The notes below the pieces were generated by a model, which saw nothing but the letters and a program-made list of their open reading frames with translations, was not told the origin of the DNA and did no database searches. Shown one piece after another: positions 37,001-48,820 of a stretch of DNA of 64,000 nt. This DNA comes from Blastomyces gilchristii SLH14081 (taxonomy: Eukaryota; Ascomycota; Eurotiomycetes; Onygenales; Ajellomycetaceae), in the NCBI RefSeq assembly GCF_000003855.2, contig NW_003101629.1:3546-67545 (forward strand), given 5' to 3'. Within the stretch, counting starts at the first letter, position 1. Every line of letters starts with the position of its first letter. A program made the translations under genes and the position numbers.

Positions 37001-37765
37001 CAGACACATCAGTTACAGACACAGCAGGAACAGCTGTTGCAGATGCAACAGTCACAGATGCAGAATCAAGATTGAAAGAGATCAGCCATGCACATGCAAA
37101 AGCTAACAAGTTACTCCTGAACTGAGTAATTCAATCAAAAAGAATACAAGACTCACTAGTTAAGAAATCAAGTCTCAAGATGAGAATATGAGTTCTTATA
37201 CACAATGAGAGTTCTGAGAAGTTTCAATCTAGATGATTTGAACTCTATAGAATACTCAAATCATATTCTCTGAGAACTTACACATTGAAGAAATCAGAGA
37301 GACAGATCTTACACAACTTAATAAATAATTCATAACTTATGAAAGCAAAGATATAAGATCTGAGTGAATTATAATTATTCACAGCATTATCATCAGCATT
37401 GAAAAAGAAGAAACTTACAATTAAAAAGTCTTACAAAGTAAGAGAAATCATAGATACTTACAAATCAGATAATCTCACTTATTTCAATCTTTTCATAATT
37501 ACAAGAAAAGAATGAGAAGAAATGAAGAAATCAGATAAATATCATACTTCAATAAGTGATGAGACTGTAGTCAGTCATATAATAACATATTCCAGACAGT
37601 GAGTGCAATACAGTAAAGAACAGTCTCAAAGCAGTAGACTTACACATGAATCAGATTATAGAAGAAAAAGAAATTCAGAGTTGAATTTAACTGTTTATAT
37701 CAGTTCAATTGCAGAGATAACAGAGAATGAATCATCTGAAACATCTGCAAACATGTGAGACTAAG
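34080..37765 (+). pseudogene. family III pol: protease, reverse transcriptase, RNase H, integrase; degraded
   Basis: Protease: VLADTEASTQYID near 34110-34155 (DTGA-like, Gly to Glu). Reverse transcriptase: about 34690-35370, with YLIYLNDILVFSNSYNEY near 35158-35205 (YLDD-like, Asp to Asn). RNase H: about 35610-36010. Integrase: zinc-binding HHCC region near 36240-36400, core from about 36480 to 36850, then FYLLYGLHPRIPGD near 36910-36950. After that an Ala/Val/Thr/Asp repeat is inserted, and the conserved integrase tail (KSYSLRTYTLKKSERQILH) resumes near 37255. All frames carry stops. Confidence 0.85.
36935..37130 (+). repeat. CpG-retaining block with VTDA/VADA-type tandem repeats in integrase
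   Basis: Imperfect 12-24 bp repeats (ttgcagatgca, cagacacatcagttac) encode alternating VADA, VTDT, VTDA units. The block begins catccacgcatcccggggg, with far more CpG and GpG than its neighbours, and stays open in all three + frames for about 60 codons. Confidence 0.75.
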
Positions 37766-40157
37766 TCATCTCAATCTCTAGAAACACTCAGAGATCAGAT
37801 AAGATTAGTTTTAATGAGTCATTCACTGTAGTAATCTAAGCAGGCAAAGAGAGACAGTATAATGCATGAGATAGAATCACAAAAGATGAAAGCTGCTGAA
37901 TCTAGTCACTGAACACTGTATTATATAGAGATCATGTAAGAGTAGTGACTAGCAGACAAAGAAAAAGCATAAGAAAAGAAAAATAAATTAGTTATCAACT
38001 GTAAGAGTTGACTGTAAAAGACAAATATTATCATACATATCTCATTCATTTTCATACATCACATATTTAATCTATTTTCAATACCACATCACCTGAAAAA
38101 CATCAAAAATAAAGGAAATCTCAAAACTTGAGATCTGCAAGAGATTCAAGAGCTGCAAGCTGCTCTCACAATAACATCACACATGTCTTCAATTCCTCTA
38201 TCACTCTGTGTATGACATTAATGTCATTTATCACAAGATTGACTGGAATGCTAATATAGAAATGCATACATGTATATATAGAAAAATTGAAGAAGAGCAC
38301 AGAATCTGCAGAATCAGAAGTCAGAGCAGAGAAAACAGAGACAGAAGAAATGAAAGAAGAAGAAGATACAGAACTGAATAAATAACAGTGAGAGTCATCT
38401 GAGACTGAATACTTACAACTCAGTGTGTATATCATCTTTCTCACAGAGAAGGAAGAGAAAGTAATGAGAGAAGCTTGAGAGCAGAAGAGAATAGTCTCAG
38501 TGATATTATTATCTTCAATTAAAATGATCTCTGGCATCAGAGTAACTAAGAACTATTATTAGCATACAAAACTGTAAAAGCAGAGATAACAATTATCAAA
38601 TAAACATCTACTAATCTTAGAATTGTATGTGCAATTATAACACACATGAGGCTTCTCAGAAAGAGAGAGAGAGATACAGAGAAATGCAGAAAGCAGAACA
38701 CAGCATGCAAACAGCTCATTCTCACAATGACATCTCAGATAAGGTGTATAAGTCTCACACTCACAGATGTAAAAGAGTACAATATCTGTGTTTCTGTTTC
38801 TGAAAACACAGATATTCTTCACCTGCATTACAAAGTTGAACAACAAATATCAGAGAATAGGCTGATACAGATCAATCATTTTAAAAGTATTCATTAGAAC
38901 AGATATACCTGTAATATTGAATTTAACAGTTATAAAAAGTTTCTTAATGTCTATGAATGCTATAACTTTATATACAATAAAACTCATAATAATTTCTTCT
39001 AAGAACAGAAAAATCAGCATTAGAAAGAGAAGAGAAAAAAAGAAAGACTTACAATCTTGACACTGTTGAAGAGAAGAATGATTCTTCAGTACAAATGAAC
39101 AATTGCTTTATCATGAATATTTAAAATAAATGTAATAATCAGCATCTGTGACTGAGCTTCAGATAGTTGTGTTATACACAGTCTTTATACAATAAATCAT
39201 TCTAGAGATCAGTAAGAAGAACAGAAGCATCTATGCTGAGAAATGTGATTCATTAAGTCTACACAATATCTTCTTGAAACAGGAAGAGCTAGTAACAAAA
39301 GCAGAGACAGCAGAACCAGAGAAAGCAGAAGTAGCAGAAGTGAGGATCACAGGAACAGAAGTAGCAGAAGCAGGAGAATCAGACACAGGGACAGGTGTAG
39401 AAGATTGAGAAAAAGTGGCAGAGAAAGAAACAGAGAGAACAGAGAGAGATGTAGAAGACTCAGTCATACATGATACAGATAATTTCTTCATTATCATATT
39501 CTTCAAGTTCTCAATCAACAATTCAATATTGAGATTATGATCATCAGCAGACACAGATCTGTCAACACATGAAAATTCTATACAAATCAAAACAAATATA
39601 TCAGCATCTGCAGTCATACAAAACAATCAGAAAACATGATCAGGAAAACATAATCAGATGTCTGCTGGAAAAAAAGAGAGTCAGAGATGTATAGAAAGAT
39701 GAAGAAGATATACTATTTATAATAGTATATTCTGGCAATTGTTAGAAGATAAACAAGTCTCAGTCACATTTCACAACATATTACACTTACTACTAACAAA
39801 CTGCTCAGTATGAACACTACAATGATGCTTATTGTGAGAATAGAAGATCATTGCCAGAAACACATACAATGTAATAGATGAACAGATAGAAAGTATTGAA
39901 TAGAAGAAGAAGTAGAAATCTTGAATGAGATAATGATATTCAATGATAATGATGATGAAGAAGATGATTGAAGAATGAGAAAAGTTAGTGAATAAGTAAT
40001 ATAATATAGTGAAAGTTTCTTTGTAAGAGTGTATGCAGAATACTAGCTGAATCAGAGATAGATCACACAATCATGAACACTAGTGACACACTAATCCGCA
40101 TGAAGCTAGGGCATATGTCATGATCATGTGAGCATGACCAAATCTGGTGAGAGAGAA
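37766..40157. other. 3' region of the family III element, no recognised function
   Basis: About 2.4 kb between pol and the 3' LTR. Open pieces exist on both strands: minus at 38166-38537, 38559-38846 and 39231-39626; plus at 38646-38897. The segment 39290-39480 is repetitive on the + strand (agcagaagt, gaaagcagaa), giving Glu-, Ala- and Thr-rich translation. I cannot identify a protein. It may be an extra ORF lost to mutation or a long untranslated region. Confidence 0.45.
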
Positions 40158-40324
40158 TGTGATTCAGAAGAACATACAACTGTCAGATAATAACACAGCT
40201 GCTTTCAAACTTGCTTATGAATGTAAAGAGGCTATAGCGGCCACCAATTAATTTAGCATACAGTATATAAGAAGCCGGCGTACGCCTGTAATCGTATGCT
40301 GGCTCAAGCAACCTTTGAATCACA
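40158..40324 (+). repeat. 3' LTR of the family III element
   Basis: 167 bp with TATA-like tatataag at 40264. Here the pattern is reversed: 40158-40233 is mutated relative to the 5' LTR, while about 40234-40324 is clean (accaatt, ggcgtacg, aatcgtatgctggc). Confidence 0.95.
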
Positions 40325-40447
40325 TAATACTGTAGCTGTTTCTATACATCTCTGAAAGTAGTTAATATTTTCTTTAAGTCTCTTTATATTTGATAAGTCA
40401 GTAATATATTTCAATGCACTCTCTCTTTCATTATCATCATTATTATC

Positions 40448-40479
<32 letters not shown>

Positions 40480-40502
40480 TACTATTATTATTATTATTAT
40501 TA

Positions 40503-40543
<41 letters not shown>

Positions 40544-41036
40544 TATTTCTGATCATCTCTGCCTTCACTTCTCTTCAATACTTACTGAAATTAATTATAT
40601 CATTCTTCTTCAAATATTCTGCGGTCCTGCAGATTATCAAGGCGCGTGAGTACTATCACAGATTGAAGAAAGAGAAGAAGAAGATGTTTAAGTAAGAAGA
40701 GATAGATTATAAGATATATTATAATATCTTAAAGAGACTCTGTAAAAAAGTAAAATGATAATAATTTTAAGTAATACTTCTAATGAATTTAGACTGAACT
40801 AAGTATAGAAATAATACAGATAGCACTGCATGTAAGACAATGAAAAAGAAAATAGTGAAGAGTCTTATACAGTAGTGATAAGATCAGAAGAAGTTCTGAG
40901 AATGATTTAAGATTAAGATAAAGAGAGAGAGAGAGAAGAAGAGTATTACTATAAGTAAGCAGCAGTAGAAGAAGAGTAAGAGAATGTTAAAGTAAGAGAT
41001 AAAGAAGTTAAAACTGATAAGTTTTTTATTTATTAA
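40325..41036. other. region between two LTR elements
   Basis: Contains an ATT microsatellite (about 40430-40546) and an isolated CpG-containing patch, gcggtcctgcag and aaggcgcgtgag, at 40620-40650. A Lys/Glu-rich degraded reading frame (RLKKEKKKMFK) follows. The last part and 46772-47160 appear to be two halves of one older unit split by the element at 41042, but I could not identify it. Confidence 0.5.
40430..40546. repeat. ATT trinucleotide microsatellite
   Basis: About 115 bp of near-perfect TTA/ATT repeats with a few ATC units at the start. Its edge sequence does not match the SINE or LINE tails, so it is probably a free microsatellite. Confidence 0.85.
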
Positions 41037-41649
41037 GAGATTGTGACGGGCTGCGCTCAATCAATCATATAGACTATTCTGTTACACTTCACAGATTCCA
41101 ACCACTCCATTCTCGAACGCGTACACTCCGATTCTCAGTCATTCTTGATCACCGATCCTCGGCCACCACGAACGCGTATAGATTCTTCCGCCCCGAAGCT
41201 TCATTACATACATCACCACATACACATATAAATATTCACTTCAATTGCTAATTCTCACACTTTCTCTTTCTTTTTCTTCTCTAATGTTTTTCTCTTTGTT
41301 ATACAAGACCTATTAATATAATACTGATCTATTCAGTGTAGGCCTCTTACACTAGAAAAATGTTTCATTGTCTTCTTATTAGAAATGATTATTCACACAT
41401 TGTCTTCTCATTAGAAATGATTATCTATTAAGAGATATCTGAATGTGTAATGATGTGTAAGAAAGAGAAACAGTTAAGTGAACACTGAGTTCTCAGATAG
41501 AAGCTTACTCATCAGTCACTCTGACTCTATAATAAGATTTTACAAGAGAATGTCAGTAAAAGACCTGAGAGTTCTGACATCTCAGATGTATGAGATATTT
41601 ATATAATTACACTTTCACAGATATCACACATCTGATAAATGATATAATC

Positions 41650-42770
41650 ATGTCTAATAACAATATGAGAGAACTCTTCAATACAAGCATAGATGTGATG
41701 TCACAGTGACTCTGAGTAATATTGAAATTACAATAATAATAAATAGCTGATATGCATGCAACTTAACAACATTAATATGAAGAGATTCAACAATTATCAC
41801 AACAAGAAACTCATACAATTTCAACATTTACAGAATTGAATACAAAAGTGCTGAAAGAACACTTAAATGCTTCTGCATATTTCAATACTTCTGATCTCAC
41901 TCTCTACTCATCATGAAGAATGGAAATGCTCATGAAACTGAGTATAGATGAAGATGTCATGAGTTTATTAATCAATCAAGGTTGATATATCAATGAATAA
42001 TTAAAGAATCATGTGAAACAGAAGTTTCATTCATGAATGAAAGCATATGAACCAGTGTTGTAAACATCTGACAACATTATCAAACATCTTGATATCCTGT
42101 TTCAAGACACTGTCATACAACAGAAAGTGTTGAATTGATTACAGAGTGTCTGACAGAGAAACACTTCTCTTATAACATTCATCTCTGACTTCAACATTAA
42201 GATTCTAGAAGCAGGCAATCAATCTTGAAAGAATTGAATGAAGATTAGTATGCTCAAGAAGACATTAACTTTCAAACTCTTACAGACTCTTATAAGTGTA
42301 GACAAAGACCAGACTTATAAAGGTTTCTGCACACAGCTCTGAACATTGAATGATCATCTTATCAAGCTCAAGAGTATACAGAATAGTGACAGAAGACATT
42401 ACACTTACACACCTGCACTGAGAAATAATTCAGTCACTCATACATCTGCACTGAGAAATAATAACAATGATGCAGATGCTATAAACTGAGTAGACTCAAA
42501 TATCTATACATAAGCAAGAGTCTCTGCTGTCTGAACAGGCTTCTGAGTCTCTGAGATCACTTCTGAAGAAGTTGCTGATCAATATCAATGAGAAGTATGT
42601 ATTAACTGTAATCAATCAGAGTATATTACTTCCAACTGTCAATCAGCCTACATGCCTTCTTATTCAAAGAATGAATCAGTGTCTGTCTGTGTCAATCATA
42701 TTACATTAGAGAAAGATTTGAAAGATAACTACAAGAATACTCTAATGAAAAAGGGAAAAGATTAGCTTCT
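41650..42770 (+). pseudogene. family I gag, degraded (element 1)
   Basis: Broken frame from about 41650 to 42770. Conserved words shared with the other copies include LYSSWRMEMLMKLS (Trp as TGA) and the knuckle region CINCNQSEYITSNC near 42600-42645, where the His is Tyr here but His in element 2 (CNWSEHIAFNC). It ends near a Lys/Asn-rich stretch. Confidence 0.75.
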
Positions 42771-42829
42771 ATTCAAATTCACAAACAGAAGCTTGAAGAG
42801 GTCAGATGACAATAATTTGAAGAGAAAAT

Positions 42830-45800
42830 AACAATGAATGTGATTCTTGTATCTACTGTGATTGATAACATGTATAATATGAAAGCCATGATAAACAGCA
42901 GTCTATATCACTATGCAATGATAAAATCTTCAGTCATAAGATATTATAACCTTCAGTGTATTCTTTTATCAAAGCCCTGACTTCTCACAGAATTTGATGA
43001 TTCAAAAGACATTTATATTCATTACATAATGAAGTTAATCATAGATATAAAAGAACATCAACATGAAGATGTCTATGTATATAAGGTTGATAATCTTGAT
43101 TATAATCTTATATTAGAACTTGTCTGACTATCTGAACAAGGCATCTTGTTAAACACTTAAAACAGAAACTTGATATTCTCTAACAATGATAGAATTCACA
43201 AAGATGACATTTACAAGACTATGAACCTGATACAGATCTTCTTCAATACATATGAAATGCTCTGAAAAAGAAGTTATCAACAGCAGAATCATATAACAAT
43301 CTATTCTGCCAGTCTGACTGATATCAAAAAGGCTCTAGAAAAGTTATTCTGTGTTACAATAACAGATTCTCATATGATACTCTCTCAATAAGATCATGAA
43401 TATCTAGATGTCTTTTAATAAGACAATATTACAAACATATCTCTCTTATGAGGTTCTGAAGTGAATCACAGTATCAACTTAGAGAACAAGAATGATAAGA
43501 ACTCTGAATCATTATAAAGTTCTCTTTACAACATGTTCTGAGATGAACTTTTTCTTCTTCAAAAGACACTCAATAATCTATTGAATAAAGAATTCATACA
43601 TATTAGCAATTCTTTCATCACAGCCTCTATTCTCTTTGCAAAGAAACTAGGTGAAGAACTCTGATTCTGTGTGAACTATTAAGAACTGAATAGAATAATA
43701 AAGAAAGACTGCTATCTGCTATCTCTTATTAATAAAACTCTAGCTTGCATTGAACAAGCTCAATATTTATAAAACTAGATATCATCATCACATTTCATAA
43801 GATTCACATCACTGAAGAAGATGAGTGACTTACAGCATTCTGAACATGATATAATCTCTTTGAATGAATAGTTATCTTCTTTAAACTGACTAACACTCTC
43901 AGTACATTTCAGAAGTATATCAACTGAGTACTCTGAGATTTCCTTGATAAATTCACATCTGTATATCTTAATGACATTCTCATCTTCACTGATGAGTTCA
44001 GGAAAGAATATCAAGAACATGTACAGAAGATATTACAGTGACTATGAGAAGCAGAACTATCAATAGATATCAATAAGTATGATTTTGAAGTCAAGAGTAT
44101 TAAATATCTGAGTTTTATTATAGAAGCTGATAAGAGGATTTGAATGAATTCTGAGAAAGTCTCTGTCATTCTTGAATGAGAAGGTTCATGTACTGTGAAA
44201 GATATATAAAGCTTCATCAGATTTGCTAACTTCTATCAGCAATTTATATGAAACTTCTCAGATATTATGAGACTACTTACAGAACTTATCAAGAAGAACT
44301 CAGTATTTCAGTGATCAGTGAATACTGAAGCTGCATTTATACAGATGAAGAAGATATTCATCAATATCTCTCTGCTAATGACATTTAACTCTGATTGTGA
44401 GACAGTTGTTAAAGCTGATTTCTCTGACTATGTAACAGAAGAAGTAATATTATAATATAATGATGAAGATGTTCTATGATTATATGTCTTTATGTCTAAG
44501 AAACTGAGTCTCACTGAATGCAATTATGAAATCTATGACAAGGAACTTCTTACAATTGTATACTATCTAGAAGAATGAAACTCTGAACTTTGAAGTATCT
44601 CTGAATTTGAGATAATCACAGATTATAAGAATCTCAAATACTTCATAACAATCTGTAAACTCACTGAATGACAGATATGATGATCTGAGTTCTTAAGCTG
44701 CTTTCATTTTATAATACACTACTGTCTCAGCAGCCAGAACTTGATGACAGATGCTCTCTTATAATGAGAGCAAGATATGTCTTTCAATGTAACAGACACC
44801 TATTGAATGAACTGAGAACACCAGCTTCTAAATCTGAAGATATTAGTTAATCAAGATGAAACAACTCATGACACGATACATGCTTCTCTGATTAGAACAC
44901 CCTCTCTTCAAACTGTCACTGACACTGACACTGACACTGACACTGACACTGATATCTCGACTTCTCTCAAACCTACACTGAATGAATTATGGCATGTAAC
45001 AGCTTAAACTGATGAACTTCTTCAAGCACTCACTGAAGCAGTATATCAAGAAGCACTCTGATTCCCCTCAGAACTATATATAAGAACTGACATCTCAGAA
45101 TGCTTAATCAATGACAATAATACTCTACAGTATCATGAACAATGTTAAGTCTCTCACTCTGAATTCTTACACACTCAGATAATGCAAGAGATGTATGATT
45201 CATGTATAATCAGTCATTCAGATTGCAAACAACTGTATTAAATAATCTCTCAGAAGTTCTACTGATCTGAGATATCAAACAGTATCAAACATTTTATCTG
45301 AAACTGTAACTGTTGTTTCTTCATCATCTTGTGAAAGAACTGTAGAAAAGGCCTGCTGAAATCACTTGATGTCTCTGATAGAATCTGATGAGATGTGATA
45401 ATTGACTTCACTGTTGATCTCTCTGAGAGTAAGAGCTGTAGAAACATTCTAGTCATTGTAGACTGATTGAGCAAGAGTGTAATATTGAAACTCTGTAATA
45501 AGATGAATATTAAACAAGTTACTGAAGCTTTTCTAAGAAGCCTATTCTATTAAATGCATGAATTGCTGAGATCTATAGTATTGAATCAAGACTGTCAATT
45601 TGTGAGTGCTCTCTGAACAAGAATCTGTCAAGTTCTTAAGATTACACACTGTTTATTAACTATCTATCACTTTGAGACTGATGATGTATCAGAACAGACA
45701 ATTCAGACTGTAAAGAATTATCTTTGTAAGTTCTGCAATCACTTATAAGATGATTGATATGATCTTCTTCTACATGCAGAGGTCACTATCAATAATTGAA

Positions 45801-46440
45801 ATGCTGTCTTAACAGGTGTAAGTCTGTTCTTTCTTACACATGATTATTACATGAAAGTGTTGAATCTTCTAGAGATCACACAGTTCATACTGAACCTCTG
45901 CAGTTCAATTCAGATTGCTGATAATATAGTAATGAAACTCTGAGACATCTGTGATTGAGTAGAAGCCTTCATGGTGAGTACTAAACAGAATCAAGAAGAT
46001 CAAATCAATGTTCATCAAGACTCTGCTGAACAATATAAGATAGAAGATCTGATATAGTTGAATCTTAAGAATATATGAATCACATGCTCATCTTGCACAC
46101 TGAATTATCATCATATAAAGTATAAAGTGATAGAAGTTCTAGATAGTCATAACTACTATCTTGACACATTATCAGAGATTTATAATGTCTTTCACACAAG
46201 CTTGCTCTGCTGCACTGTCACTGATTTATTCCCTTCTCAACTGACTTTCAACTGGCAGCTGCCAGGCATTATAGAAGAAGATAATAAGCTTGAGTGAGAG
46301 ATTGAGAATATTCTTAATGAGAGACCCTGCAGCTGCAGCTAACAATATCTTGTGAAATGAGTCAGATACAATCATCTGACCTGAACTCTGAGTTCTGTAT
46401 TATCTGAAACAGCAGTTCTTGATCAATGAGAACTGCTTCT
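42830..46440 (+). pseudogene. family I pol: protease to chromodomain, degraded (element 1)
   Basis: Protease-like region 42835-43150. Reverse transcriptase about 43530-44200 (LLQKTLNNLLNKEFIHISNS, ILFAKKLGEEL, with the YLND active-site region near 43965). RNase H about 44360-44760. A (CACTGA)n repeat at about 44926-44952 in the linker. Integrase about 45000-46100, where TGATGAGATGTG stands for the expected WWDV. The chromodomain (YLVKW-like, then WELL-like) lies near 46340-46440. Stops are overwhelmingly TGA at Trp and TAA/TAG at Gln. Confidence 0.82.
44926..44952. repeat. CACTGA hexamer repeat
   Basis: About four and a half tandem copies of cactga, coding alternating Thr-Asp in frame. A shorter, more diverged form lies in element 3 near 56540-56560, so the array varies in length between copies. 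Confidence 0.85.
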
Positions 46441-46452
46441 GAAAAGAGGGGG
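46441..46452 (+). other. polypurine tract of element 1
   Basis: gaaaagaggggg just before the 3' LTR; in Gypsy elements such a tract primes plus-strand synthesis. It keeps a run of G while its neighbours have lost GpG. Confidence 0.7.
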
Positions 46453-46771
46453 CTAATGTGGCAGGCTGCGCCTGATCAATCATATAGACTATTTCATTAC
46501 ACTTCACAGATTTCAACTGCTTCATTCTTGAATGTGTATGCTCTGATTCTCAGCCATTCTCAATCGCCAATCCTCAGTCACTATGAACATGTATAGATTC
46601 TTCCTCTCTGAAGCTTCACTGTGTACATCATCACATACGCGTATAAATATTCACTTTGATTACTGATTCTCACACTTTCTCTTTCTTTTCCTTCTCTAAC
46701 ATTTTTCTCTTTGTTATACAAGACCTATCAATATAATACTGATCTATTCGGCGTAGGCCTCTTACAGAGAT

Positions 46772-47480
46772 AATGATTTTTAATAACACTTCTATTCTCT
46801 AATTGATTAGCAGAAGCTGATAGAGAAGAAGAGAATTGAGATCTTATTCAGGTCTTAAATGCACTTCATAATTCAGAATATTAAGAAGACAGCTCTACTC
46901 TCTAAGCATGTCAATCTGCTTACTACTGAGATAAAACCTGAGATAGTAGATTAGAAAATACAGGATTTTGAGATACAGATTGACCTGGCTGAGAGAAAGC
47001 AGTGAGAACTCTTCTCTGAGAAGACAGTGAAGAGAGATTTTAAGATAATTATTATCTCAGATGAGAAGAAGAAGAAGAAGAATAAGAATGAGAAGTAAAT
47101 TATAAAGAATGATAAGAAGAATGAGAAAGAGAAGAAAGATAATAAGTAGAAAAAGTTTTTTTCTTTTTATATTAATTAGTTATAAGTTCATAATTATTAA
47201 TAATTGAAATTAATTTTAAGTTTTCAAAAATTATTGTACAAGTTGTAATCAATGTCAGAAATAATATATATATATATATTTAACTATGATGATTCACAAA
47301 TCACTATAATATATAAGTATCAATATTTTTTTAATATTGATATTTATAATATTAATATATTTTTAATAATATTATCTGATAATATAATTTAATAACACTC
47401 TCTTTTACAATATTAATATATTTCAAGAAATATAATAGAGATTAATCAAGATTATTTATTTACTTTTCTATATTAATAAT
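46772..47480. other. region between element 1 and hAT copy 2
   Basis: Starts with a Glu/Lys-rich degraded frame (IQDFEIQIDLAERKQ near 46955-47000) ending in a Lys/Asn run at 47065-47100, then AT-rich sequence with an (AT)n run near 47264-47279. I do not recognise the source. It continues the unit interrupted at 41041. Confidence 0.5.
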
Positions 47481-48820
47481 ATTCAATCTGAGTTAGTACT
47501 AAAATTATAACTAAGCTAAGAAAGAAGATTATTTTCTCTTATAATAATTCTTCTTACACACATCAGTGATCAGTTATTAAAAATAAATTATTATCTTTCT
47601 TAAATTATTATCATATCTTCTGAATTCACTTCTTTAACTTCTTTTACTTCTATTAAAGATTCATAAACTCTTTAAGAAATCACTGTGAATTACAAAGTCT
47701 ATGTTATTTATAATTTAATATAGAATACTCTTTTTCAATTATAATGAATAATCACTTCATTCTTCATATCTGATTTCAGGTCACAAAATTTATGACAAAC
47801 TCAATACAAACATTGAGATAAACTATGAAATAATTATTAATAGATTGTATTATAGATTATTAAAAAGTCATCTCTCTGCTATAATTACTGCAACTTTATT
47901 CAGAAACATTCATTATAAACTAATTATAGCTCTGAAGAAATTTCTCAACATCTGAAGTCATCAGAATACAGATAATAAAAGAAAAATAATCAGAAAATTA
48001 TTACTAAGCTGATAAGTTACTCTATTAGATAATAATTTTTAATAATACTAACTTTCTAATTTGAAGAAAATCATGTGAAAACAATCATGTATCAGTACTC
48101 TGATTTTATAACTCTTATCTAATAACTTCTGTGAATAATTACTTTATATATATATATCTCTGAATCTTTCTTTTCAATCAATTGAAAACTCTGAATTCTG
48201 AACACTTCTTTAAATGCTTAATTCAAATCTTTATATTTCATATCAATTCTGTCTTCAGTTCAATCTCAAGATATACTACAAAGTTAATATACAATATCTA
48301 GAATTAGAGTTGAAGAATCATTGAAGACTGTCTCTCACAGTGAATGTATGAACTAGTATAAACAATCTTATATTTATAAAAGTTACATATTATTACATTC
48401 ATAAGAACTGAACTTATTAAGAGACATTAATTGAATTTAAATCATTGATCAGTAGTTATACAGAGAATTATATAACAGAGATATTAATAACTATAATTAA
48501 AAATAATTATTGAAATATTAATCTCAGTCTTCTTACAATTATAACTGATAATACTGTGAATAACTACACTATAATGAAGAGCTTGAAGTAAAAATTGACT
48601 TTGCATTTCTGAAATAATAAACAAGATCATATTCTCTGCATTGCTCATGTGATTTAACTTGTAATATAAACACTGATAAAGAATCTTAATATGAAGATAA
48701 AGAATAATAAGATAACTGATTCTTGAGATGAGAATGAGATAAAAGTAATTACTTAAGTAACTTTTACATTCACTTTATAAAAGATAATATTTTTTAATAA
48801 TACTTTTTAATATTGCTTTT
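47481..48820 (+). mobile_element. hAT DNA transposon, copy 2, interrupted
   Basis: Collinear with window positions 1 to about 1360. It includes the WTS region, the NNYT core (here near 48550) and the AHV motif near 48640-48660. It is more decayed than copy 1. It stops at the 5' LTR of element 2, which inserted into it. The expected right half does not reappear after element 2. Confidence 0.88.

Larger units (their letters stand above)
32025..40324 (+). mobile_element. complete 8.3 kb Gypsy element with 167 bp LTRs (family III)
   Basis: LTRs 32025-32191 and 40158-40324 start TGTG and end CACA. The 4 bp taat lies on both sides (5 bp ataat if the LTR is taken one base shorter). A purine tract gagagagaa lies directly before the 3' LTR. 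The interior holds degraded gag (32.6-34.1 kb), protease, RT, RNase H and integrase (34.1-37.8 kb), then about 2.4 kb of unassigned 3' sequence. The LTR is unusually short for a Gypsy element of this size. Confidence 0.92.
41042..46766 (+). mobile_element. complete family I chromodomain Gypsy element (element 1)
   Basis: 5725 bp with 310 bp LTRs (41042-41351, 46457-46766), TG...CA ends and the perfect 5 bp target duplication gagat (41037-41041, 46767-46771). A polypurine tract gaaaagaggggg (46441-46452) stands before the 3' LTR. Gag, protease, RT, RNase H, integrase and a C-terminal chromodomain are recognisable in broken frames, so it is dead but structurally complete. It can serve as the reference for the other family I copies. 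Confidence 0.95.

Noticed and set aside
36912..37109. Ala/Ser/Val/Thr-rich minus ORF
   Set aside because: It is the reverse frame of the VADA/VTDA repeat inside the degraded integrase.
40430..40546. 3' tail of a minus-strand LINE or SINE
   Set aside because: The sequence bordering the ATT repeat on either side does not match the conserved GGAAG/TGAAG end of the SINE or LINE.
40414..40695. 93-codon + strand ORF with long Tyr and Ile runs
   Set aside because: It is an ATT microsatellite read in frame.
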